DNA of 64,000 bases from TMED26 sp002694075 (GCA_036160575.1 JAYYDT010000103.1:1-64000), one strand, 5' to 3'; positions 25,824 through 34,823 are shown, counted from the stretch's first letter. Notes: generated from the sequence alone by a model not told the origin. Translations and numbers: made by a program.

Positions 25824-27411
25824 TGCCCTTGTCGTCGACGATGATAAAGGCCGGGAAATTCTCTACCTGGATCCGCCAAATCGCTTCCATGCCAAGCTCC
25901 TCGTATTCCTGGACCTCGACCTTTTTGATGCTGTTGAGGGCCAGTTTGGCGGCGGCGCCGCCGATCGAGCCAAGATAGAAACCGCCATGTTCGTGGCAGG
26001 CTTGGCGGACCACCGGTGACCGGTTGCCTTTGGCCAGCATGACATGGCTGCCGCCGGCGGCCATGAACGGCGCGACATAGCTGTCCATGCGGCCGGCGGT
26101 GGTCGGTCCAAAGGACCCGGAGGCCATGCCGTCCGGTGTTTTCGCCGGACCGGCGTAGTAAATCGGGTGATTCTTGAAATAATCGGGCAAGCCCTCGCCG
26201 CGGTCCAAGCGTTCCTGCAACTTGGCGTGGGCGATGTCGCGGGCGACGATGATGGTGCCGGTCAACGAGACACGCGTTTTAATCGGGTATTGGCTGAGAG
26301 TGCGGCGGATTTCATCCATCGGTTGGTTCAAATCGATGGCCACCACCTCGCCACCTAGTTCCTCTTGGTCGACATCGGGCAGGTATTGCGCCGGATTGGT
26401 CTCCAGTTGTTCGACGAAAACACCGTCGCGGGTGATTTTGCCAAGCGCCTGGCGGTCGGCCGAGCAGGAAACGCCAATGCCGATGGGGCAGGACGCGCCA
26501 TGGCGCGGCAGGCGGATCACCCGCACGTCGTGGCAGAAGTATTTGCCGCCGAATTGGGCGCCAATGCCCATGCTCTGGGTCAGTTGCAGAATTTCCTGCT
26601 CCATCTCCAGGTCGCGGAAGGCATGGCCACTTTCGCTACCGGCGGTCGGCAAACCGTCCAGATACTTGGTCGACGCCAGTTTGACCGTTTTCATGGTCAG
26701 TTCCGCCGAGGTGCCGCCGACCACCACCGCGAGGTGATAGGGCGGGCAGGCGGCGGTGCCCAAGGTGCGCAATTGGACATCGAGGAATTCGATCAGCGAT
26801 TTGGGATTCAGGACCGCCTTGGTCTGCTGATAGAGGAAGGATTTATTGGCCGATCCGCCGCCTTTTTGAATGAACAAAAATTTATAGGCGTCGCCTGGGG
26901 TGGCGTAGATTTCAACCTGCGCCGGTAGATTGGTGCCGGTGTTCTTTTCGTTGAACATGTCGAGCGGCGCCATTTGCGAGTAGCGCAGATTATGCTTCAG
27001 ATAGGTTTCGGCGACGCCCATCGAAATGGCGCGCTCGTCATCGGCGCCGGTGAACACCCGCTCGCCCTTTTTGCCCATCACGATGGCGGTGCCGGTGTCT
27101 TGACACATCGGCAGCACGCCGCCGGCGGCGACATTGGCGTTCTTCAAAAACTCGATGGCCACGAAACGGTCGTTATTGGAGGCTTCGGGATCGGCGATGA
27201 TGTTGGCCAATTGCCGCAAATGGCCGGGCCGCAGGTAATGGGAAATATCGTGGAACGCGGTTTCGGTCAGCAGGGTCAGCGCCTGCGGGTCGATGGTTAA
27301 CATTTCGCCGCCGGCGAAGGGCGCCGCGCTGACGAAATCATCGCTGATCTTGCGATAGGGCGTCGGGTCGTCGGCCAGCGGGAACATTTCACTGTAATTA
27401 ATGTCGGCCAT
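25801..27411 (-). CDS. fumA: Fumarate hydratase, class I (iron-sulfur)
   Basis: Interconverts fumarate and malate in the TCA cycle. At 536 aa it is the fused alpha+beta form. Cluster ligands are visible in LPMCQDTGTA, YFCHDVRVIRLPRHG and VSCSAD. The C-terminal beta part with GPTTAGRMD and LAKGNRS is complete. The start is ATG at 27411 behind GAGGAGG. Class I enzymes carry an oxygen-sensitive [4Fe-4S] cluster; a class II partner is not in the window. Confidence 0.95.
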   Translation of the reverse strand: MADINYSEMFPLADDPTPYRKISDDFVSAAPFAGGEMLTIDPQALTLLTETAFHDISHYLRPGHLRQLANIIADPEASNNDRFVAIEFLKNANVAAGGVLPMCQDTGTAIVMGKKGERVFTGADDERAISMGVAETYLKHNLRYSQMAPLDMFNEKNTGTNLPAQVEIYATPGDAYKFLFIQKGGGSANKSFLYQQTKAVLNPKSLIEFLDVQLRTLGTAACPPYHLAVVVGGTSAELTMKTVKLASTKYLDGLPTAGSESGHAFRDLEMEQEILQLTQSMGIGAQFGGKYFCHDVRVIRLPRHGASCPIGIGVSCSADRQALGKITRDGVFVEQLETNPAQYLPDVDQEELGGEVVAIDLNQPMDEIRRTLSQYPIKTRVSLTGTIIVARDIAHAKLQERLDRGEGLPDYFKNHPIYYAGPAKTPDGMASGSFGPTTAGRMDSYVAPFMAAGGSHVMLAKGNRSPVVRQACHEHGGFYLGSIGGAAAKLALNSIKKVEVQEYEELGMEAIWRIQVENFPAFIIVDDKGNDFFANI

Positions 27412-27477
27412 CGTCGGTCCTCCTCACCGGGCGAGGGCGTCGACGCGCCCGCCACGCGCTAAATGCCGTTCGGGCGC

Positions 27478-27978
27478 TTATTTCTTTTTACGAAAATGAT
27501 CGAGCGAGACGACTTCGCCGCTGGCCACTGCCTCATCCCCTGGCGTGGCCGTGTCCGGGGCCGTTCCGATCGCCGTGTCGGGCACCGCGTCGGGGGCGTC
27601 GGTCGCCGCTTCCAATTCATCCTCGGAGAGGGCCTGAAACTGCAGGCCAAATTTAACCGACGGGTCGGCGAAGCCAGTAACCGCGGCGAACGGCACGATC
27701 AAGCGCTCGCGCACGTCGTTGAAGCTGAGTGTGACCGCCAGGCCCTCGTCGCTGATCTCCAGGTCCCAATACTGGAACTGCAGCACGATGGTCATTTCAT
27801 CGGGATAGCGTTCCGCCAAATGGGTCGGGATGTTGACGCCGGGCGCTTCGGTTTTGAAGGTCACGTAAAAATGGTGGTTGCCGGGCAGGCCGTGTTCGGC
27901 GGCCAGCGTCAGCGCCTCCACCATCACGCCGCGGAGGGCGCGCTCGACCATCACGTCGTATTGCAATTCATCCGTCAT
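27478..27978 (-). CDS. sspB: SspB family ClpXP adaptor
   Basis: Adaptor that delivers ssrA-tagged proteins to ClpXP. It has 166 aa from ATG at 27978; a GTG 12 codons upstream is in frame but less likely. The N-terminal domain (LQYDVMVERALRGVM, YPDEMTIVLQFQYWDL, then LSFNDVRERLIVPFAAV) is the substrate-binding fold of the alphaproteobacterial type. An acidic, flexible linker leads to the C-terminal VVSLDHFRKKK, the likely ClpX-docking tail. It lies just downstream of the tmRNA gene on the same strand, so tag and adaptor are encoded side by side. Confidence 0.92.
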   Translation of the reverse strand: MTDELQYDVMVERALRGVMVEALTLAAEHGLPGNHHFYVTFKTEAPGVNIPTHLAERYPDEMTIVLQFQYWDLEISDEGLAVTLSFNDVRERLIVPFAAVTGFADPSVKFGLQFQALSEDELEAATDAPDAVPDTAIGTAPDTATPGDEAVASGEVVSLDHFRKKK

Positions 27979-28020
27979 CAACTTGCCCGTTCGCCCCTCG
28001 GTGAAATCGCGCACCGCTAA

Positions 28021-28343
28021 ATAAAGCGGGACGCTTCTGTTGCCAGGTGCGTCCCCAACCCCGCCACGAGGTGCGAACCCCGTGGAGTTTCGTTTAGGCT
28101 GTCAGCCGCTTAGGCGGCGAGACGTGCCTCCGCATAGTTGTCGTTGGCAACTATAACAATGGCCCGATATCGGTGGTGCCATGCCGAGCGAAAAATACGT
28201 CTTTACCACGCGCGTCGATCCTATTTCGCCCCCAAAACGGTCGCCGTGACCGGTGCCTGATTTTGGTGGAGGCGCCGGGTACCGCCCCCGGGTCCGCTAC
28301 GTCTATTCCACGCATCGTTTATCGCCATAGTCGGAAAACCGAC
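28021..28343 (-). ncRNA. ssrA: Two-piece (circularly permuted) tmRNA
   Basis: Rescues stalled ribosomes and adds a degradation tag. Read on the minus strand, the acceptor piece comes first: T-arm, then CGCCTCC-A-CCA ending at 28264. A 30-nt spacer (28263-28234) is expected to be removed. The coding piece begins with GGGGGCG at 28233. GGGGGCG and CGCCTCC form a 7-bp acceptor stem with the G3-U pair typical of tmRNA. The tag frame, 28148-28110, reads ANDNYAEARLAA then TAA. Pseudoknot-like stems follow to about 28056, then a GGGACGC/GCGTCCC hairpin and CTTTATTT at 28055-28021. A perfect TATAAT (28355-28350) sets the probable start near 28343. Ends are estimates. Confidence 0.95.
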
Positions 28344-28349
28344 GACCCT

Positions 28350-28355
28350 ATTATA
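28350..28355 (-). promoter_or_regulatory. ssrA: -10 box of the tmRNA promoter
   Basis: A perfect TATAAT on the minus strand, about 7 bp before the estimated tmRNA start. No good -35 is seen at the usual distance, only a T-rich stretch. Confidence 0.6.
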
Positions 28356-28380
28356 AGCATTCCCGCGTGAGAAAAAAGGG

Positions 28381-28411
28381 CTGCGACGGTGAAGGCATCT
28401 ATTCGTCGCAG
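28381..28411. other. Hairpin between ssrA promoter and thyA
   Basis: A perfect 8-bp inverted repeat (CTGCGACG and CGTCGCAG) with a 15-nt loop. It lies in the thyA 5' leader, 64 bp before the start. A GCGC-rich patch followed by six T (28437-28458) comes next. It could form a weak attenuator or a protein site for either divergent promoter. Confidence 0.35.
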
Positions 28412-28474
28412 GCGTCGATATAGTAGGATTGGAGTCGCGCGGCGCGCACCGCTTTTTTAATTTTGGACACCTGC

Positions 28475-29269
28475 ATGCGGCAATATCTCGACCTGTTAAC
28501 TCGTATTCTCGACACTGGCGTGGTGCGCGGCGACCGCACCGGCACCGGCACCCAGAGTGTGTTCGGCCACCAGATGCGTTTCGATTTAAGCGCGGGCTTT
28601 CCTTTGCTGACCACCAAGAAACTGCACCTCAAATCAATTATTCATGAATTGCTGTGGTTCCTCGCCGGCGACACCAATATCGCCTACCTTAACGCCCACG
28701 GGGTGCGAATTTGGGACGATTGGGCCGATGCCAAGGGGGATTTAGGGCCGGTCTATGGCCATCAGTGGCGCTCCTGGCCGACGCCGACCGGCGGCGCCAT
28801 CGATCAAATCGCCGAAGTTGTGGAGCAAATCAAAACCAATCCCAATTCGCGGCGTTTAATTGTCACCGCCTGGAACCCGGCCGATGTGCCGGACATGGCC
28901 TTGCCGCCGTGCCATTGCCTGTTTCAGTTCTATGTCGCCGACGGCCGGCTGTCCTGTCAGCTTTATCAGCGTAGCGCCGATGTCTTTTTGGGGGTGCCGT
29001 TCAATATCGCCTCTTACGCGCTGCTGACGCAGATGACCGCCCAGGTGACCGGGCTGCGGCCCGGCGATTTTGTGCACACGTTAGGCGACGCGCATCTCTA
29101 CCTTAATCATTTGGAGCAGGCCCGTCTGCAGGTGAGCCGGGCGCCGCTGGCGCCGCCGCGGATGGTTCTGGCCCCCGAGGTGGATGACTTGTTCGCCTTT
29201 AAATATGACCATTTTCACCTGGCGGATTACGAAGCCCATCCCCATATCGCCGCGCCGATCGCGGTGTGA
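28475..29269 (+). CDS. thyA: Thymidylate synthase
   Basis: Methylates dUMP to dTMP with methylene-tetrahydrofolate, which becomes dihydrofolate. ATG at 28475 gives 264 aa, the same length as E. coli ThyA; a TTG four codons upstream is not needed. The catalytic Cys is C146 in LPPCHCLFQF. GDRTGTGTQS, the RRLIVTAWNP phosphate-binding segment, QLYQRSADVFLG and the C-terminal HPHIAAPIAV are conserved. It heads an operon that ends with folA, the enzyme that recycles its dihydrofolate product. Confidence 0.97.
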   Translation: MRQYLDLLTRILDTGVVRGDRTGTGTQSVFGHQMRFDLSAGFPLLTTKKLHLKSIIHELLWFLAGDTNIAYLNAHGVRIWDDWADAKGDLGPVYGHQWRSWPTPTGGAIDQIAEVVEQIKTNPNSRRLIVTAWNPADVPDMALPPCHCLFQFYVADGRLSCQLYQRSADVFLGVPFNIASYALLTQMTAQVTGLRPGDFVHTLGDAHLYLNHLEQARLQVSRAPLAPPRMVLAPEVDDLFAFKYDHFHLADYEAHPHIAAPIAV

Positions 29270-29274
29270 CGGCG

Positions 29275-30795
29275 ATGGACGCCCAGCCACCCGTCTCCGC
29301 GTACGCCAGCGCCGAGGCCGCCTTGGCCGATGGCGCGTTTGAGCGCGCCATCGATCTCTTGGAAACAGTTTTAGCCGTTGACGCCGAGGACATCGCCGCG
29401 CTCGACCTGTTGGGCCAAGTGGCGCAACGGATCGACGCTTTGGACAGCGCCATTGACGCCTATCAAAGGGTATTGGCGATCGACCCGGTTTATCGCGACA
29501 CCGTCGAACGCCTCGCCGGCGCGCAAGCGCGGGCGGGCAATGGATCGGCCGCTTATGAAACGCTGAAAGCGGCTTTGACCAGCCATGGCCACCGGCCCGA
29601 ATTCTGGCTGGTGATGGGCAATGTCATGCTGTCGATGGCGCTGTTCGAGGAGGCCGCCGCGGCCTATGGCAAAGCCCTCGAGATCAACCCCCGTTCCGCC
29701 GCCGCGCGCATGAATTTGAGCGAGGCCGAGCTGCGACGCGGGCGGGTCGACCATGCCTTAACCCTGGCCCGTGCCGCCGCCGAGGGCGCCCCCACCATGC
29801 CCGGTGTGTTCGATAACCTGGCACAAATTCTGCTCGCCACCGGCCACTACGGCGAGGCATGGGCGGCCTTTGAAAAGCGTTTCGATCATTTCGGCGCCGG
29901 TCCGCAATTTGATCTCAAAGCGCGGGACTTCCCACAGCCGCGCTGGCGGGGTGAGCCGCTTGCCGGCCGCGGCCTTTTGGTCTGGTGCGAGCAAGGCGTC
30001 GGCGATGAGATCTATTACGCCGGTTTATTTCCGGCCTTGGCGCGTATGGGCGCGACAATCGCGGTGGAATGCGAGCCACGGATGGCGCCGCTGTTGCGGC
30101 GGGCGTTTCCGACCTTCACCGTGGTGCCGCGTGAGGACCCGCCGGCGCCCGTCCTGACCGACGGGCGTTGGGACTTTCAGGTGCCGGCCGGCAGTTTGAT
30201 GGGGCTTTTGCGGCCAGATGAAAATCCGGCGGCGTCGCCCGGCGGCGCCTTCCTCAGGGCCGAGCCGGCGCAGGCGGCGGCATTGCGGGCGCGCTATCAA
30301 GGGCTTCGGCCGGGGCCGTTGATCGGCATCTCTTGGCGCAGCGGCAATCGCGGGGCGACCCACCGGCGCAGCATTCCGCTGGCCGATTGGAGGCCCCTGC
30401 TCACGCATCCCGATCTGCATGTCCTATCGCTGCAATACGGTGACCACGGGGCGGAGATCATGGCCTTGCGCGGGCAGTTGAATTTTGGCCTGCATACCGA
30501 CCTCAGTGTCGATCCACTCGTCAGTCTGGATGATTTCGCGGCCCAGGTGGCGGCCTGTGACGCGGTGGTCAGCGTCGCCAATTCGACCATCCACATGGCC
30601 GCCGCCCTGGGCGTGCCGACGCTGGCTTGTTTGGACACGGCGCCGGACGGGCGATGGGGGTTGGATCGCCATGAAGACGGCCATTACCGGTCAGTACGGC
30701 TTTATCGCCAAACCCGCGGCGGCGAATGGGGGGATGTCATGGAGCGTGTGGTGGCCGATTTGGTGGCCGGCGATGTGCCGGCGGATTTACGATGA
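29275..30795 (+). CDS. TPR protein with GT9-like glycosyltransferase domain
   Basis: A 506-aa protein. Roughly residues 10-200 form tetratricopeptide repeats (for example VLAVDAEDIAALDLLGQVAQ, and ALEINPRSAAARMNLSEAEL). The rest resembles the GT-B fold of ADP-heptose/GT9-type transferases, with EQGVGDEIYYAGLFPALA, IGISWRSGN and VANSTIHMAAALGVPTLACLD. Such proteins occur in glycan or flagellin modification, but the acceptor cannot be told. ATG at 29275 is chosen; GTG at 29266 overlaps the thyA stop. Its stop overlaps the folA start. Its place between thyA and folA gives no clue to function. Confidence 0.82.
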   Translation: MDAQPPVSAYASAEAALADGAFERAIDLLETVLAVDAEDIAALDLLGQVAQRIDALDSAIDAYQRVLAIDPVYRDTVERLAGAQARAGNGSAAYETLKAALTSHGHRPEFWLVMGNVMLSMALFEEAAAAYGKALEINPRSAAARMNLSEAELRRGRVDHALTLARAAAEGAPTMPGVFDNLAQILLATGHYGEAWAAFEKRFDHFGAGPQFDLKARDFPQPRWRGEPLAGRGLLVWCEQGVGDEIYYAGLFPALARMGATIAVECEPRMAPLLRRAFPTFTVVPREDPPAPVLTDGRWDFQVPAGSLMGLLRPDENPAASPGGAFLRAEPAQAAALRARYQGLRPGPLIGISWRSGNRGATHRRSIPLADWRPLLTHPDLHVLSLQYGDHGAEIMALRGQLNFGLHTDLSVDPLVSLDDFAAQVAACDAVVSVANSTIHMAAALGVPTLACLDTAPDGRWGLDRHEDGHYRSVRLYRQTRGGEWGDVMERVVADLVAGDVPADLR

Positions 30796-31328
30796 GCGGG
30801 GCGCGGCCGGACACGCCGGCGGTGGTCATCGTCGCCGCCGTCGCCGACAATGGCGTGATCGGCGACGCCCTCGCCATGCCGTGGCATCTGCCCGGCGATT
30901 TGAAACGGGTGAAGGCGCTGACCATGGGTAAACCCCTGATCATGGGGCGCAAGACCTTTCAATCCATCGGCCGCCCCTTGCCGGGGCGGGCCAATATCGT
31001 GCTCACTCGTGACCCTGGTTTCGTGGTCGACGGGCTTACGACGGTGGCCAGTTTCGCGGCGGCGATGGCCACCGCGCGGGCCTGGGCGGCGCAGGCCGGG
31101 GCGGACGAGATTATTCTTTTCGGCGGCGCCGAGATTTACCGCCAGGGCCTGCCGGAGGCGGACCGGATGGAATGGACCGAGGTGCACGCCCGGCCGGCGG
31201 GCGACACGGTTTTCCCGCCATTCGACCGGTCCGAATGGGCCGAGACCGCGCGTCTGAGTGTGGCCGCCGACGGGCCGACACCGGCCCATGACTTCGTCAC
31301 CTTGGTCAAAAAGAACCCCGCGTCATGA
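30792..31328 (+). CDS. folA: Dihydrofolate reductase
   Basis: Reduces dihydrofolate to tetrahydrofolate with NADPH. ATG at 30792 overlaps the upstream stop (ATGA) and gives 178 aa; the longer open frame upstream is not supported. WHLPGDLKRVKALT holds the substrate-binding acid, MGRKTFQSIGRPLPGR and FGGAEIYRQGL are NADPH-site motifs. The 3' end overlaps convergent apbC by 6 bp. It pairs with thyA in the dTMP cycle. Confidence 0.96.
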   Translation: MSGARPDTPAVVIVAAVADNGVIGDALAMPWHLPGDLKRVKALTMGKPLIMGRKTFQSIGRPLPGRANIVLTRDPGFVVDGLTTVASFAAAMATARAWAAQAGADEIILFGGAEIYRQGLPEADRMEWTEVHARPAGDTVFPPFDRSEWAETARLSVAADGPTPAHDFVTLVKKNPAS

Positions 31329-32447
31329 AAAGGTGATGCTTGGCGCCGGTTTGCGGGCGGCGCCCAGGCGGTCGCGCACCGCCGCCGCGACGGTCATAAA
31401 GGCGGTCGCCTCAGGCGACTCCGGGGCGCCGACAACGATTGGCGCGCCGCCGTCACCGGCGCTTCGGATAGCCATGTGCAAGGGCACCTCGCCCAGGAAA
31501 TCGACGCCATAGGCCTCGGCGTCGGCGCGCGCCCCGCCATGGCCGAAAATATCGCTGCGCTCGCCGCATTTGGGGCAGTGGAAAAAGCTCATATTCTCGA
31601 CGATACCGAGCACCGGCACGTTGACCTTGCGAAACATGTTAAGGCCCTTGCGGGCATCCAGCAGGGCGATGTCCTGTGGGGTTGAGACGATCACCGCGCC
31701 GGCCAGCGGCACCCGTTGCGCCATCGTCAATTGCGCGTCGCCGGTGCCCGGCGGCATATCGACGACCAGCACATCAAGGGCGCCCCAGGCGACGTCGCGC
31801 AACATCTGCTCGAGCGCACTCATGACCATCGGACCGCGCCAGATCATGGGCGAATCCTCCGCCACCATGAAGCCGATCGACATGCATTTCAGGCCATGGG
31901 CGGCCATTGGGATCAGGGTTTTGCCAGCGTCATCGGTGCTCGGCCGGCCGGTGGCGCCCATCATGCGCGGCAGCGAGGGACCGTAGATATCGGCGTCCAG
32001 CAAGCCGACCGACAGGCCCAGGCGGGCGAGACCCAGGGCCAGATTGCAGGCCACCGTCGACTTGCCGACCCCGCCTTTGCCGGAGGCGACGGCGATAATC
32101 GCGCCGACATCCGGCAGCAAAGGCGCGCGCGCGCCGCCTCCGCCGGCGCCGGTGTCGCCGCGTGGGGGGGCGGCCGGCGCGGCGGATTCGCCGCCGGCGC
32201 TATGGGCGGTCAGCACGGCGGTCACCGAGGACACCCCGTCGAGGGCGAACACCGCCGCCTCGGCGGCTTGGCGCAAAGGTTCGAGGGCTTCGCCGCGGGC
32301 CGGGTCGACCTCCAACGAAAAACCGACGTTGCCGTCTTTCACGACCAGGCCGGAGACCATTTTAAGGCTGACCACGTCGCGGCCGCTGTCCGGCTCGATG
32401 ACGGTGGCCAAGGCCGCCAAAACGCCGGCCTCGTCAATCTTGGTCAT
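31323..32447 (-). CDS. apbC: Iron-sulfur cluster carrier protein Mrp/ApbC
   Basis: P-loop ATPase that carries [4Fe-4S] clusters to target apoproteins. ATG at 32447 behind AAGGA gives 374 aa; the open frame upstream lacks a ribosome site. The N-terminal MIP18/DUF59-like domain (about residues 1-85) is joined by an Ala/Gly/Pro-rich linker to the ParA-like domain with deviant Walker A GKGGVGKS, DADIYGPSLPRM and the cluster-binding CPKC motif. It is the Alphaproteobacterial form with a DUF59 part. Confidence 0.93.
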   Translation of the reverse strand: MTKIDEAGVLAALATVIEPDSGRDVVSLKMVSGLVVKDGNVGFSLEVDPARGEALEPLRQAAEAAVFALDGVSSVTAVLTAHSAGGESAAPAAPPRGDTGAGGGGARAPLLPDVGAIIAVASGKGGVGKSTVACNLALGLARLGLSVGLLDADIYGPSLPRMMGATGRPSTDDAGKTLIPMAAHGLKCMSIGFMVAEDSPMIWRGPMVMSALEQMLRDVAWGALDVLVVDMPPGTGDAQLTMAQRVPLAGAVIVSTPQDIALLDARKGLNMFRKVNVPVLGIVENMSFFHCPKCGERSDIFGHGGARADAEAYGVDFLGEVPLHMAIRSAGDGGAPIVVGAPESPEATAFMTVAAAVRDRLGAARKPAPSITFS

Positions 32448-32581
32448 GGTTGAAATCCTTGCCTGTCCGACACATATCAACGAAACGCATTTCGGCGTAG
32501 ATATAAGGTGATCGGTGGGTTACGCAACCGCGCAGCCATCTGCTATGACAGCGGCCGCGGAGGCAGAGGAGGAAGACGGGT

Positions 32582-33715
32582 ATGCCCTGGAGTAATCAAG
32601 GTGGCGGCGGCCCTTGGGGCGGCGGTAACAATGGCGGCGGCGGCTCGCCTTGGGGAAAGCGGCCAAGCGGCGGCGGTGGCGGCGGCGGCGGTTCGACGCC
32701 GCCCGATTTGGAAGACGTCATCCGCAAAAGCCAGGATCGCGTCAAGCGCATGATCCCTGGCGGGTTCGGGAGCGGGCGCGGTATCGCCATTGTGGTGCTG
32801 ATTTTGATCGCGCTCTGGGGCGCGACCGGATTTTACCGGGTCTTGCCTAACCAGGAGGGCGTGGTGCTGCGCTTTGGCAAGCTCCATCGCACCACTGGCC
32901 CCGGCCTGCATTATCACCTGCCGTCGCCGATTGAATCGGTGATGACGCCGGATGTGACGCGGGAGAACCGTATCGAGATCGGTCATCGCTCGGGCGGGGA
33001 AGGACGCGCCGCCCGCGATCGTGACGTACCGGAAGAGAGCCTGATGATCACCGGCGACGAAAACATCGTCGATATCGATTTCACCGTGTTTTGGCGGATC
33101 AACGACGCCAGCGCGTTTTTGTTCAATCTGCAAAATCCCGAGCAGACGGTGAAAATGGCGGCGGAATCGGTGATGCGCGATATCGTCGGGCGGACCCAAA
33201 TCCAGCAAGCCCAAACCACCGGCCGGAAAGAAATCGAATTGCAAACCCAAAGCGAGTTGCAGGGTTTGATGGATGAATACAACGCCGGCATCGAAATCCG
33301 CCAAATTCAGCTGCTGAAAGTCGACCCGCCGAGCCAGGTGATCGACGCCTTTAACGAGGTGCAACGCGCCAAACAGGACAAGGACACGGCCAAGAACGAG
33401 GCCGACGCCTATCGCAATGACGTGGTGCCGCGGGCCCGTGGTGAGGCGGCCCAAATTATGGAAGAGGCCAAAGCCTATCGCGCCGAGGTGGTCAACCGGG
33501 CGACCGGTGACGCCAACCGTTTCAACTCGGTTTACCAGGCCTACAAAGTCTCCAAAGACGTGACCATGCAGCGTATTTATCTGGAAACCTTGGAAGAGGT
33601 GTTCGGCAATGTGAACAAGGTGATCATTGACCAAAACACCGAGAACAGCGGGGTGGTGCCTTACCTACCGCTGCCGGAAATTCAGAAGCGCGCCAAACAA
33701 GGAGCTGACCAATGA
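32582..33715 (+). CDS. hflK: FtsH protease modulator HflK
   Basis: Membrane protein of 377 aa that joins HflC in a cage around FtsH and limits its proteolysis. The first 40 residues are rich in Gly, Trp, Asn and Pro, with a run of eight Gly (32 to about 39); this is known from HflK. One membrane helix (IAIVVLILIALWGATGF) is followed by the SPFH domain (EGVVLRFGKLHRTTGPGLHY) and a long coiled coil. ATG at 32582 behind GAGGAAGA. The stop overlaps the hflC start by 4 bp. Confidence 0.95.
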   Translation: MPWSNQGGGGPWGGGNNGGGGSPWGKRPSGGGGGGGGSTPPDLEDVIRKSQDRVKRMIPGGFGSGRGIAIVVLILIALWGATGFYRVLPNQEGVVLRFGKLHRTTGPGLHYHLPSPIESVMTPDVTRENRIEIGHRSGGEGRAARDRDVPEESLMITGDENIVDIDFTVFWRINDASAFLFNLQNPEQTVKMAAESVMRDIVGRTQIQQAQTTGRKEIELQTQSELQGLMDEYNAGIEIRQIQLLKVDPPSQVIDAFNEVQRAKQDKDTAKNEADAYRNDVVPRARGEAAQIMEEAKAYRAEVVNRATGDANRFNSVYQAYKVSKDVTMQRIYLETLEEVFGNVNKVIIDQNTENSGVVPYLPLPEIQKRAKQGADQ

Positions 33716-34593
33716 ACCGCACCCTCGCCATCGCCGGCGCGGTGATTGTCGTCGCCGCCATTGTTCTGGCCAGCTCGGTATTCATCGTGCATCAAACCCA
33801 GCAAGCCTTGGTTTTGCAGTTTGGTGACCCCAAACGTGAGGTGATCGACCCCGGCCTGAAGTTCAAAATGCCTTTCATTCAGGACGTGGTTTACTTCGAA
33901 AGCCGTATTCTCGACCTTGACCCGCCCAAGCAGCAGGTCATCCTGGCCGACCAAAAGCGTTTGGACGTGGACAGTTACGCGCGCTTTCGGATCACCGACC
34001 CGCTGGAATTTTACAAAACCGTCCGCAATGAGCGGGGTGCCCGCTCGCGCTTGTCGACGATCATTAACTCGGCCCTGCGCCGGGTGCTTGGTAACGAAAC
34101 CCTGGTCGGTATCTTGTCCACCAACCGGGTCGCGATCATGGCCAACATCCGCGGTCAGGTGAACACCGCGGTGGATCGCCTCGGCATCGAAATTGTCGAA
34201 GTGCGCCTGCGCCGCGCCGACTATCCGGAAGAAACCAGCCAGAACATCTTCAATCGGATGAAGTCCGAGCGGGAACGTGAAGCTCGCGAGTTTCGCGCCG
34301 AGGGTGCCGAAGCGGCCCAACAAATCCGCGCCGACGCCGACAAGCAACGGGTGGTGTTGGTCGCCAAAGCCAAGCAGGCCGCCGAAACCCTGCGTGGTGA
34401 AGGCGATGGCGAGGCGATCAAGATCTACGCCGACGCCTTCGGTCAGGACCCTGAGTTCTACAGCTTCTACCGCTCGATGCTGGCCTATCGCAAGGCCATG
34501 GCCGATGAAGACACCACTTTGGTGTTGTCGCCGGACAGCGATTTTTTCCGGTTCTTCAAAGACATCACCGGCGGGCCGCAAGCGGCCCAATAA
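33712..34593 (+). CDS. hflC: FtsH protease modulator HflC
   Basis: Partner of HflK, 293 aa. An N-terminal membrane helix (AIAGAVIVVAAIVLASSVFIV) leads into an SPFH domain (QQALVLQFGDPKREVIDPGL) and a charged coiled coil (EREREAREFRAEGAEAAQQI). The C-terminal FYSFYRSMLAYRKAM segment is typical. It is followed by a DUF2065 gene as in many proteobacteria. Confidence 0.95.
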   Translation: MNRTLAIAGAVIVVAAIVLASSVFIVHQTQQALVLQFGDPKREVIDPGLKFKMPFIQDVVYFESRILDLDPPKQQVILADQKRLDVDSYARFRITDPLEFYKTVRNERGARSRLSTIINSALRRVLGNETLVGILSTNRVAIMANIRGQVNTAVDRLGIEIVEVRLRRADYPEETSQNIFNRMKSEREREAREFRAEGAEAAQQIRADADKQRVVLVAKAKQAAETLRGEGDGEAIKIYADAFGQDPEFYSFYRSMLAYRKAMADEDTTLVLSPDSDFFRFFKDITGGPQAAQ

Positions 34594-34614
34594 GACCCAT
34601 TTTGGCCGCCCTCA

Positions 34615-34800
34615 GTGACCGATCTATGGACCGCACTGGCCCTGATCCTGGTCATTGAGGGCGCGCTTTATTGTCTTTTTCCCACCACCATGCGCCGCGC
34701 GTTGACGCGGGTGATGGACGCCTCCGACAATCATCTACGCACGTTGGGGCTGGCCGCCGCCGTGGTCGGCGCGGGATTGGTCTGGCTAATTCGCGGGTGA
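34615..34800 (+). CDS. DUF2065 family small membrane protein
   Basis: A 61-aa protein with two membrane helices (ALALILVIEGALYCLFP and LGLAAAVVGAGLVWLI), like E. coli YjeT. It starts with GTG at 34615, 21 bp after hflC. The same order hflK-hflC-yjeT is seen in gamma- and alphaproteobacteria, which supports the call. No function is known. Confidence 0.82.
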   Translation: MTDLWTALALILVIEGALYCLFPTTMRRALTRVMDASDNHLRTLGLAAAVVGAGLVWLIRG

Positions 34801-34823
34801 GCGCTGCCGCGCGCCCAGGGTGA

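Noticed and set aside
28173..28370. Open frame of 65 codons on the plus strand
   Set aside because: It is antisense to the tmRNA gene and covers its acceptor stem and T-arm. RNA features explain the sequence; such frames are common false genes over ssrA.
32600..32700. GGC-rich tandem repeat
   Set aside because: It codes for the Gly-rich N-terminus of HflK, a known family trait, and is not a separate repeat element.
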